A stretch of 64,000 nt of DNA. It comes from Engraulis encrasicolus. Lineage: Eukaryota > Chordata > Actinopteri > Clupeiformes > Engraulidae. The translations under genes and the position numbers were made by a program. Below, piece after piece: positions 54,467 through 64,000 of the stretch. The notes below the pieces were generated by a model, which saw only the letters and a program-made list of their open reading frames with translations, ran no database searches and was not told where the DNA came from. The stretch covers positions 52,503,384 through 52,567,383 of the forward strand of contig NC_085869.1 in NCBI RefSeq assembly GCF_034702125.1, in the 5' to 3' direction. Every line of letters begins with the position of its first letter. The first letter of the stretch is position 1.

Positions 54467-55051
54467 CAGAGGTGGAACGTAACTAAGTATTTTTAATTCG
54501 TTACTGTACTTAAGTAGTTTTTTCTGGAATTTGTACTTACTTGAGTAAAAATAAAAATGCAGACTTTTACTTTTACTCAATTACATTTTTTGACAATTAC
54601 TTGTACTTTCTACTCCTTACATTTCTAGGAGAAGACTTTGTTACTAGTTACATTTATCCTAGGTTTTCCTGTTGTGTTTCGTGGATATTTCAGTAGCCTC
54701 AGCTGCGGGCAGGGAGGCGGGACCAAGCCCCTCTTCCAAATTGACACCCAGACAGAAAATATACTTTTAAAAACATTAACAGGACTCCATAGTCATGTTC
54801 AAATAGAACCGAAAACCGTTGCAGACATTTTTTCCTATTGGATCAAGTAGGTAGACATGGAGAAAGACAGCCATTGCGTGAGTAGGCCTACTTGTACTTT
54901 TGTACTGAAAAGTAAATTTAAAAGTTAGTACTTAGGACTTTTACTTAAGTACGTTTTTGGGAAACAACTTTTACTTTCACTTGAGTAATTTTTTCGCAGG
55001 GTACTTCTACTTTTACTTAAGTACACAACTTCAGTACTTCTTCCACCTCTG
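54467..55051. mobile_element. hAT-type element, 585 bp
   Basis: Ends CAGAGGTGGAA / TTCCACCTCTG with subterminal ACTTAAGTA-type repeats at both ends, flanked by a perfect 8-bp duplication CCCACCAC (54459-54466 and 55052-55059). No transposase inside. It lies 85 bp from the TRIM-like element. Confidence 0.85.
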
Positions 55052-56086
55052 CCCACCACCGAGGTCAGGATGCCTTCGACTTGTCTCCTTCTCAAGACTC
55101 ACTCCGCAGATGTCTGTTGACCTCACTTTCACTCTGCTTCTGTCCAAATCTAGTGGCTGGCTCGTCAGTGCGCTTACCGGGTAAGCTGTTGTGCCAGCGA
55201 TTTTTGCACAAAAGACAAGGGACTGTAGGGAAGGATTGCGCAAGAAAATAAGCTTTGTGAGCCTTTGCAAAAAAAACAAAAACAAAAAAAAACGGTTTTC
55301 AGGCCATGAATGAGAGAGAAAAGAGAGGGAGAGAGAAGGTCGCTATTTGAATAAAATGATTTGCATAGAGAGGTAATAAAAATATACAATATACATGTAT
55401 GCCCTGTTTTTTTTAAACAAACCTTCACTGTGTCTAGTTCACCTTTCATACTCCCAGCTGCTCCTGTCCTTACTCCCTTCTCTTCTCTCTTCTCCTTCCT
55501 TAATGCCATTCATGTTCTCCTCATTAACCGTCGAAAGACATGCCCTGAAATCCCCTTTGTTTATTCAATGTATGTACTGAAGTGAACCCTTATCTTGGCA
55601 AAAGAAAGGGGAGGGGGGGGGGGGTTGTTGTGCGTAAATGCAACTTCAATTGCATACATGAGCGATCGCAATGCATTTGTTGGCATGTATACAGTACAAA
55701 TGGATATGGCATAGGGGCCCATTAACCCTGGACAACAATCATCCTTCACAAGAACCAGGAAGTAACCAGGACTCACTCCGGCAGCCAATTAGTGTTCCCA
55801 TTCAGAGGCACTATAGCAGGAAGGTATGACCTTGTCATTTCAGGGGCTCATTCTCATTCTGCTTATGTAATGGAGGATGTCACAAAAGACCCCCTTTTTT
55901 CTCACACATGGACTCACTGTACACCTGTGCATGCACTCTCAATCTTGTGTATGTTCAATACTGTAACAGTCAGAAATGCCTTGAGGATTGCATTAGATTT
56001 TTTTATTATTATTTGAATTTATATGAACAGGATAGCCTTGGGAGAGAACGGTGTTCTTGAAAATGTGGAAGAACATGGGCTGCAGT

Positions 56087-56330
56087 TAGGGCTGGACTGG
56101 CCATCTGGCATGGCGGGCATTTCCTGGTGGGCCCAGCACCCTCGTGGGCCCCTATTTTCAGAAATGTAAAAAATATATATACATACTGTATATTATATAT
56201 ATATATGTTATTATATATTATTTCTGAAAATAGGGGGGTCCACCGGTGAGCCAGTTATGCGCCGCTAATTATGAGGGGCCCCTTTAAGCCAAAAGAGCCC
56301 GGGCCCTATTTCTCCCCCAGTCCAGCCATG
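56087..56330. mobile_element. hAT-type MITE, second copy of the family at 28018
   Basis: Ends TAGGGCTGGACTGG / CCAGTCCAGCCATG (each one base from the 28018 copy), flanked by a perfect 8-bp duplication GCTGCAGT (56079-56086 and 56331-56338). The centre is an AT-rich palindrome bounded by CCCCTATTTTCAG and its complement. Confidence 0.85.
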
Positions 56331-56693
56331 GCTGCAGTAGTAAAATCTGAGAAAAGGAGAATTCAAATGAGCATGATGACATAATGTCATGGAGAGAGGA
56401 AGCACATTACGGGGTGCACCACAGTCACACAGCACACATATGGTATTTGCCATTCATACGAGCACAAAGAGTCTAAACAGGTCATTACGGAAGATAACGA
56501 GTACAATATTGGCATCTTGAGTCTTTCTATCCGTGAAGGTGAATCCATTTGCTGTCATACCAACAACAGACACCAGTAAGCGGAGTAATGTTTTGTTGTT
56601 TGACCTGCTTACTGTGACACGATGCTCACTATGGGCAGTTTAATAATCTCCAACATCGTTTTGTTAGAGTGACTACAACAGCATTCAATCAAA

Positions 56694-56708
56694 TGATCTC
56701 TCTCCATA

Positions 56709-56751
<43 letters not shown>

Positions 56752-56780
56752 CTCTTTCCCGCTCTCTGTCTCTCTCTGTG

Positions 56781-56835
<55 letters not shown>
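56694..56835. repeat. (CT)n microsatellites
   Basis: Two CT arrays separated by CTTTCCCG/CTGTC-type sequence. Confidence 0.95.
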
Positions 56836-56838
<3 letters not shown>

Positions 56839-56961
56839 TCCTGTTTAATGGCATTATGTAGTATCAGACAATCTCCTCTGTACAAACTAGAAACACAATA
56901 TGACTGAGCGCCCCAGAGGAATGCAGAGGGCCATGGTAGGAAAATTCCCAGGATGCAATCA

Positions 56962-57160
56962 TTATGATGATGATGACAGCCATGATAATGATTGCAGGTG
57001 TGATGGCGATGATGATGAAGATGATGATGATGAGGAGGAGGATGATGATGATGATGACAATAATGATGATGGTGATGATGACAATAACGATGATGATGAT
57101 GATGATGATGATGACGTTCATGATGATGATGATGACGACGATGATGATGATGATGATGTT
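56962..57160. repeat. (GAT)n trinucleotide tract
   Basis: Imperfect GAT/GAC/AAT repeats; gives acidic (D/E) open frames that are not genes. Confidence 0.9.
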
Positions 57161-57781
57161 GGTGCCCTATTCAATTCTGAAATGGGGATTAGGTTTGGCT
57201 TCGAGTGAACAGTGTGAAATCCTGGATCATGCCGCCTTTTAATTTGATACACAAACCAGCTCGTCCCGAACAATGCCAACAAACAGCAAAAATAAAGGCG
57301 TCGCAGGATCGCAAATGCCTGTGATTACGGATGAGAACAGAGAAGCCTATTTGTGTGTGCACTGTGAGAAAGTCCGAGGCCTTGACAATGGCCTCATACA
57401 CTCTCAGCATGTGTGTAGGTGTGTTTGCATTTCAGCATAGATGCATATCAATACTCCCTCACAGCAGAAAGGAGCAAGGGAGCTGGAAACTACAGCCTTT
57501 CATGGTTGCCAGGCATCCACTGGGTTTAGCCCAGCAGCTGATATCCGTTTAGAATTTGGCCTTTTGCAGGAAGCTCTGTGTCATACCGGCTGGCTCGGAA
57601 GGGCTATTTTTGTGTACAGATTCATTTCTTACATAACCCACATTCAAAGAAATAAAGTTAAGTCTGTGTATACGATATGGCACAGTATTATACGTACCTC
57701 ATAATAAAATTGTTCCTTTTAGATTTGTAACTAAAGGACAGATCAAAATTCTTTCATAGAGTTTCTGCCAGATCCTTTATA

Positions 57782-57959
57782 GGGTCTTTTCCACTGCTGG
57801 TTTTCTGGTAGGCCTACAGCACGACACAGCGCGACTCTGCCAGCACTTTTTGCTTTACGATTGAGCTTTGTCATGCCCAATCGAAAAGCAAAGAGTGGCG
57901 CCCGAGTCACGCTGTGTCGAGCTGTAGGCCTACCAGAAAACCGGCAGTAGAAAAGAGCC
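57782..57959. mobile_element. palindromic MITE, 178 bp
   Basis: The outer ~60 bp of each side are inverted copies (GGGTCTTTTCCACTGC at the left; GCAGTAGAAAAGAGCC at the right), including a shared GGTAGGCCTAC block. The flanks are T/A-rich triplets (TAT left, TTA right), suggestive but not proof of a Harbinger-type duplication. Confidence 0.65.
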
Positions 57960-58014
57960 TTAAGACACCCCAGTGCACCTGGGAGGAAGATGGCTTAAAA
58001 GGGATACTTTGGTT

Positions 58015-58165
58015 ATACAGGGATCTCGACAAGGGGAACAAAGGGGTCAGTCGTCCCGGGCCCAGACAGAGGTGGAGCCCAGAATTGGGTTCCCATTATA
58101 TTGCATGTATTAGGGCCCTCACAGATTATTTTGTTCTGGGCCTGGCAAAACCTGTCAGTGGCCCT
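58015..58165 (+). repeat. GGGCCCAGAATTGGGT dispersed repeat, copy 3
   Basis: Contains ACAAAGGGGTCAGTCGTCC, GCCCAGAATTGGGTTCCCAT and TCTGGGCCTGGCAAA in the same order as copy 1. The ends CAGGG / CCCTG hint at a hAT origin, but no clean 8-bp duplication was found. Confidence 0.5.
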
Positions 58166-58754
58166 GGGTATAGTACATACCAACAATAAGTTGCTAGGTG
58201 TACTGAGGTACTCACAGTTGTACTTCCATTTCTACGTGTGTACATTTAGCTGTGCATGATGTTGGCTCGGAAAAAAAATATTCTTGACCCTTTTGATGAT
58301 CCCCAGGACACTCACTCAGGAGATTAAAAGCGGTGTTTATAGCTCAGTTACCAGTGACCCACTTTTCCCGAGCTACACTATAGAAGATGAAGTGGCGCAT
58401 ATAGGATGTGTGCAATAGCTTTTCAAATGAGCTGCACTTCACAATTTCCCTTTCATAACAGTTTCGTAACCACCATTATGCTTGACGACATATAGGCATC
58501 TTGGGTAGGGACATACTGAGTAATGGGTTGTTGTTCCCACTTCACAAATTCACTTCCATACAAGTTTTGTAACCGCTGTTACGCGTTCACTCTGCTGACG
58601 ACAGTGTCAGTAGCAGCTGTGAGCAGAAAATCCTGATCGTCAGGATTGCATTTCAATTTTTGCTGCCATTTGCCAATGGCACTTTCAGCATCCTCTGACT
58701 GTCACTCTACAAATGCTGATTACCCGACGGTATGAAATATGACTAAATAAGCCC

Positions 58755-58915
58755 TGTTGTGGCCAACTGGTAGGGCACTCGCCTGCCATGCGGCTGATCC
58801 GGGTTCGATTCCCAGCCTGGGTCCTTTGCGACCCCTACCCGTCTCTCTCCCAATTCGCTTCCTGTCTACCTCTCACACTGTCCTATCAAAATAAAGTCGA
58901 AAAAGACAAAAAAGA
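58755..58915 (+). mobile_element. tRNA-derived SINE
   Basis: Box-A-like TGGCCAACTGGTAGGGCACT from 58760 and box B GGTTCGATTCCC at 58802-58813, then CTTCCTGTCTACCTCTCACA and an AATAAAGTCGAAAAAGAC tail. The tRNA-like part has diverged from a functional tRNA (no proper acceptor stem). Confidence 0.7.
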
Positions 58916-58954
58916 GACTAAATATCTCACAGAAATACTGCAGACTAATACTAC

Positions 58955-59075
58955 AAACGGTAGGGCACTGTTATGCTGGGGATTCAATTCTCTCTCCCCA
59001 TTTCCCCCATCTCTCTCTCCCACAAATTTCCTGTCATACTCTCCACTGTCCCATGAAGGCGAAAAAGTCCACACA
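58955..59075 (+). mobile_element. degraded second SINE copy of the same family
   Basis: GGTAGGGCACTGTTATGCTG, GGGATTCAATTC (box-B remnant) and TTCCTGTCATACTCTCCACT follow the same order as the SINE just upstream. Confidence 0.45.
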
Positions 59076-60002
59076 AATATATTTTTATTTATATATATTT
59101 TTATATATTTTTATAAAATTGTGTCAATACTTATCTGTTCAGCAAAATGAATAATTAGTGACATATGAAACATGCAACCACTTTCTAACAGATTTGGGTT
59201 CATGGAGTGACCGATATATAAAACATGCAACCGTGCTATAAAATATTTGTGATTATGGAGAACTGATACTCATCTTGCATTCATGATTTTTGACTTAGCA
59301 TCAAGCTTGAATGTTTTTTTTTTAAATCAGAGAAACGTGCGTTACAGATTGGCTCTGCTGCCATTAAAATGCATCTGACATTCCATCCTCTCCAGCAACC
59401 ACTTGTGACCAGACACCCTTCGCCTGCTCTGTGTGGTAATGAAAACATATAATAGCCCTCTTTTGCTTGTAGGATTGAATGCATGGAATGGAGGCATGTG
59501 TGCAGGGATACAGATCCAATGTCAGGAGGAGGAGGGGAGGGGGGAAAGGGGGGAGAGGGGTAATATGCAACTCATTCCATACTATCATAAATCACAACCA
59601 TGTTGCTGCTTTTATTGAGGAAAGCAATTCATTCATACATTATATATTTTAAATTCAATCTGCGATCTGCACCCATTCTTGTAAACATAGCCCCTGACAC
59701 AATGTAAATTGATGCCTTACGCATGTTGCATGAATGCCTTAACCTTTTGAGGAGTAAGGAGTTCCACCTAGTTCTTCTGGAATTTTCTTTGAACATTCTA
59801 CAACTTCCACAGAACTCTGTGTTAAAAATCCCACAACGTCCTTGTGACATAGAGGACTCAAAATTTAGCTAAAATTCTAATCGCATACAGAATATGTGAT
59901 GATACTCATCAAATGTGAAAGGAGAGGTTGAGAAATGCGCATACAGTACTACATGTCTGCTTACATAAATGAATCAAGTATTTATGATTTGTACAGTACA
60001 AT

Positions 60003-61846
60003 CAGGGCTGTAGTGGAGGGTAAACGCACGTAAACGCCGTTTACGCACCTCTGGAATTTAGGAAATAGCGTTTACCCACCTCTAAATAGCGTTAACCCAC
60101 CTCTAAATAGCGTTTACGCAGCTCTTAATGGCAATTACGCACGTCAAAGTTCCCTGCGCCTTGTGATCTGCCGTTGGAATAATCCAAAATAAATTTGGTG
60201 TCATTTAAAAAATATTGTTGGACATAGGCCTACTTATCGCTTTAGTAGGAATCATTTTCATCTGCTCTGTATTCGGGTATGTGACCTTCCAATCAGTGCC
60301 TTTCGGCTGCGGCGGCGACACCAATCAGGATCCAGGGAATATGTAAACACATAGGCCTACACGTTGTGTAGTTGCCTGCCTGCATAGTTAATCATAGTGA
60401 GTCATCATGGAAAGGGTGACCAGACGTCCTCTACTTTTTCCCTACTTTTGAGACCTAAAAAAATGTGCGCAGGGAATTTCAGAAATGTCCGGGATTTTGT
60501 TGGACTGCCTGAAATATAGACCTAATTCATCTGCATTGTAATGTTCATTCCGTTCCATTTGACTCCACTGCATGTTTCTCTCTACCGTTCGCAAATTAGT
60601 CACGCCCTTCTCATCAAATCTAGCCACTTCGCACCGTGTGTCCGAAAGAAGTAGGGGACAAGTCAGTGCGCCCCATGTTTACAAGCGTAAGCGCATCTGT
60701 CCGCCGGTTCTACGGACGGCAATGCCGATAGAAACGCAAATGCACGTCCGCGCGGTGGAGTTGAAAAACAAAAAAATCCCGCGTGTGAAGCCAGGTATGA
60801 AAGTAACCTAACACAGGAGTAAGCCTAGTAACACCACCAAATCCATCATTTAGGGGGGTACACGTTTTGTTACACCTTGTCACAAGATTCTTTCATGATC
60901 TGACATTTCCAAGTTATTTGCAAAAGCAAGTTCTCAGAGCTAGAAGGACTCATTCCTGAGTTAAGAAATTAAGCTTCTTCTTCATCAGCTTCTTCTTTTG
61001 TCTATTGCCTTTGCAGTTATTGATAACGCTGTATGGGTTAGCTTATTAATGGTAGGTAAAACTCCAGTTCCTCTCTTAATGGCTGCAGTGCCTATTGCTA
61101 ATCTCTGATCATGCCACTACAAGTAGCCTCGCTAAGTAGGCCTAATGGATGACAGTGGAGGGGTAAATTGTGAGCGGTCTTATAAACATATAAGCCTAAA
61201 ATGTAGCCTAATAGCACTTCATTATCAATTCAGTTGAAAACCACAAATGTGTTTTTTATAATTAGTTTCCAATGTTATATAGCCTAATGCCATTCATCTT
61301 TGTGGGGAATGGCTGAGATGGGCCTACATGATGGTGAATCTATTTTTAAAAATCTAATGCAGAAATTGGAATACGCCTATGAAATTGAACTGCATTGTTA
61401 TGCTGTTGATCTACTCCAAAAGGCTATAGGTGTTAGGCCTACTATCTAGGATTGTAACAAAGGCACACTCTGCATCATATGATCACACAAATTCTGTGAT
61501 AGGCCTAATAGGCCTAACTGAAGAGATTTTAAATGTCATTTATAGTAGACAAATGAATGTGCATGCCAAAAAGTTCTAGTGGCTTTTAAACAAATGACAA
61601 TTTTGGATGCATTGATACCGATACTTTATAGGCCTACTATCATGCCTGGCCTCATACCCATTTTCATACCTGTAGATACACACACACACATACCCCCCCC
61701 CCCCCCCCCCCCCCCCCCGCCCGCCCCCCCAGATTCGCGACACCTTGTTGCTTTCTGCTGTGTCGCGTCGCGTCACGTTGCGTCGCGGTCTGTCTGATCA
61801 AAAAAATCATAGTTTACCCACCTCTAATTTGACCACTACAGCCCTG
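60003..61846. mobile_element. hAT-type element, 1.84 kb, non-autonomous
   Basis: Ends CAGGGCTGTAGTGG / CCACTACAGCCCTG (the right arm also shows TTTACCCACCTCTAA, repeated near the left end), flanked by a perfect 8-bp duplication AGTACAAT (59995-60002 and 61847-61854). The core has short open frames but no recognisable transposase, a run of about 32 C at 61687-61718, and GTCGC-type short repeats near 61762-61790. Confidence 0.85.
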
Positions 61847-62329
61847 AGTACAATCATATACAGTTGCAAACACTATGTTGATATGCGTGTCTTGGATCAC
61901 CTCCAAACGTGTTTTCAATGCTCAATGCAGATTCAAGGCACAATGGGTGTGTGCATAGGCACCTGTCCAGGCGCGGTTCTTGCATAGAGGCGTTGCTAGG
62001 CAACCGCCTTAGGCCCCGCCTTAGCCCCCCAAATTTAGGGGCCCCATCTGACTGGGAGCGGAACATTTCACATAGTAATTGGGGCCCCTTTGGACAGTAA
62101 TTCACAAATAAATGGTAATTTTCATAAATAATGCATTTTGTATGTTTAAATTGGAAATAAGAGCAACACAATACATTACAAACAAATACAGATCCCGTGC
62201 ACACCCCTCTCTTTCGTGTTAAAATGGAATATTCCATCCATGCATGCCATGTGCGCGAGACGAGTTCCAAAACATTCGCTACGTTCCCTCACAACATGCC
62301 TGTGCATATCTGCACAGCTCAAATGCGCA

Positions 62330-63171
62330 CAATGCATAATTACGGCGCATTCGGAACGCACTGTGAGTGCGCATTGCTGCCCATATATGCGCAGCGGGTC
62401 CCTCCGCGAACGCGCTGAAGACGGAAGCGACTCAAGCGAGGTGACTGACATTTCTAGGTGGTGAACAGACATGCGAGTTTTGTGCTTTCCTGAATATGGA
62501 TAACACTGTGCGTAAATGTTTTAAAACTCCAACATCGGTAACTTTGGATAACCCACGACATGACATGTTAGAAGCCTGGACTATCTCCGTGGATCGGACA
62601 GCGACAAGGAAACGGTGCCCTACACTGTAGCACTAGCAGGTCAACTACTGTGGCTAGAACTATCCCCACTGATGGATCTGTGAATGGCCGCGGCACTGAT
62701 AACCCCAAGTTTTGTTGAATGAATACCTCGTGAGATATTTTGTTTCAAAAAGGCGTTACTTTTCCTCTAGATGTGAACTGGAATTGGCTCGAGTAAGTTA
62801 TTCCATTGAAAAGGACGCAGCCTTTAAGCGCTTGCAGACGGTGCATCGGTTACTGTATCATCAGACAACCTTCTCAATCTCTCTGAAATGATTTCAGAAA
62901 CATGCTGTCGAAATTTGGAAAGGCTTAAACAAGCATGCAGCTTTCAAGGAACATTCTGTAACTTGATGCGATGTGGCGAGATTTAGAACATCGCAGAATT
63001 AGCTGACATGTCAGCCATAGCTCCAGTAGATATGCTGGAGTTTTTAATAATGAACTGCGTTACGTGGCGATATTGCTGGCTAGTTCTGGATGCTAACAGG
63101 AGGTGATGTGGAAGTTCAGCCTGGAGAAACGCCGACGTGATTGACAAAAGACAGCGCATTCTATTCTCATA
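62330..63171 (+). other. possible 5' exon of an unidentified gene
   Basis: CpG density rises around 62335-62445, and the following sequence is non-repetitive. A good 5' splice-site core (A|GTAAGT, GT at 63172-63173) ends the block, just before a GT/GC microsatellite. No conserved protein is visible in any frame, so this would be a 5' UTR or lncRNA exon. This is a weak inference from composition and one splice signal. Confidence 0.2.
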
Positions 63172-64000
63172 GTAAGTCACATTGATTGTGTGTGTGTGCG
63201 CGCGCGCGCTTGTGTGTGTGATGGCAATTGGAACTATTGCTACTACTATGCCTCAGTTGGTTGGTTTGGAATTCACCCGCCGTGGTGTTTTGTTTTGTAG
63301 CCAATTCAGTTTGAGATGCTTGCTGCTCGCCGTCCAATACCTCATGTGCACACGCAGTTGGTGGTGTGGCGGTGGTGGCATTTGGGCAAAATGATACACT
63401 GCAATCTTACTGTCTATTTTTATGTGTGTCTGTGAGGGAGCGACTGCTACCTCTCTGTCAAGGATGTGCGCGTAACGAGCGGAGTGGAGATGATGAGGCA
63501 CGAAGTCGGAAGTATCAATAATTAGGCCTTTTTATTTACCTTTTCACCAGACATTAGAAAATAAATGTGCACGTGGGCATCAAAACACATGGACAGGACA
63601 CTTCTGGCAAACAAAATACGACAGTCTTCAAAATTACTTCTGCAGCATCAAAGTCTAACAGCACAACGCTCTGCTTACACCGATATGCAGCAGTTTTACG
63701 CGAAGCCACCTCCTACTGGTTACCAGGTGCTTCTCAATCAAAATCGCTCACATCAACGATTTGACTACGGCTTAAATACACCCATTTCCTAGGGCCAGCC
63801 AATTATTCACTAATTCAATTACTCACTCAACGCTGCATGACTAGACTAGCCTACGCGATTGGTCTCACAATTCCTTCCGACCATCGCCAAACAAAAACAG
63901 CCAGTTTAAACACAATACTCAAAACATAACCACATAGAACGCAGATTGCCCAAGTACACATTCATAATCGTCACAATCACAAATAATAAACATGACAAAA

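Noticed and set aside
56900..57242. Acidic Asp/Glu-rich and Met-rich open frames
   Set aside because: Translation of an imperfect GAT repeat.
58755..58815. Possible functional tRNA gene
   Set aside because: Box A and box B are present but there is no paired acceptor stem, and a SINE body and tail follow; the same applies at 44850, 45536 and 46880.

Overview
The window looks like genomic DNA from a ray-finned (teleost) fish. The grounds are widely spaced exons with GT-AG introns, very dense dinucleotide microsatellites, many short non-autonomous hAT-type DNA transposons with 8-bp target-site duplications, and tRNA-derived SINEs whose tail (a variant of CTTTGGATAAAAGCGTCAGC) I recognise as typical of fish. 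It contains no prokaryotic or viral gene and no CRISPR array.

One protein-coding gene can be supported: the 5' half of an activin type II receptor, acvr2a, on the minus strand. Five coding exons are placed to the base and join in frame over 669 nt (223 codons). They are exon 1 (42533-42587, start codon and signal peptide), exon 2 (30187-30394) and exon 3 (20806-20909), which form the cysteine-rich ligand-binding ectodomain, exon 4 (13746-13903, transmembrane segment) and exon 5 (1033-1176, juxtamembrane region, glycine loop and ATP-binding lysine of the kinase). The rest of the kinase lies beyond the left edge. The protein is a serine/threonine kinase receptor for activins and related TGF-beta ligands, which phosphorylates type I receptors and thereby activates SMAD signalling.

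Layout from left to right. 1-1032 is the start of intron 5. 1177-13745 (intron 4) is saturated with GA, GT, CA and CT tracts. 13904-20805 (intron 3) holds a 453-bp hAT element. 20910-30186 (intron 2) holds a 200-bp CG/CA tract about 50 bp from the exon 3 acceptor, a 1.8-kb terminal-inverted-repeat element, a nested stack (SINE, then a 2.1-kb large-TIR element, then a hAT MITE), and a degenerate tandem array containing copies of the exon 2/intron 2 boundary. 30395-42532 (intron 1) holds two more MITE-type elements. 42588-44031 is the presumed promoter, possibly bidirectional. 44032-64000 is non-coding in my reading. It carries SINEs, four further hAT elements, a 471-bp structure with all the hallmarks of a miniature LTR retrotransposon (TRIM) with tRNA-like promoter boxes inside its terminal repeats, and a CpG-richer zone at 62.3-63.2 kb that could be a first exon of an unidentified gene.

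The two most unusual signals are the TRIM-like element at 53911-54381 and the array of exon-2-donor copies at 29148-30186.
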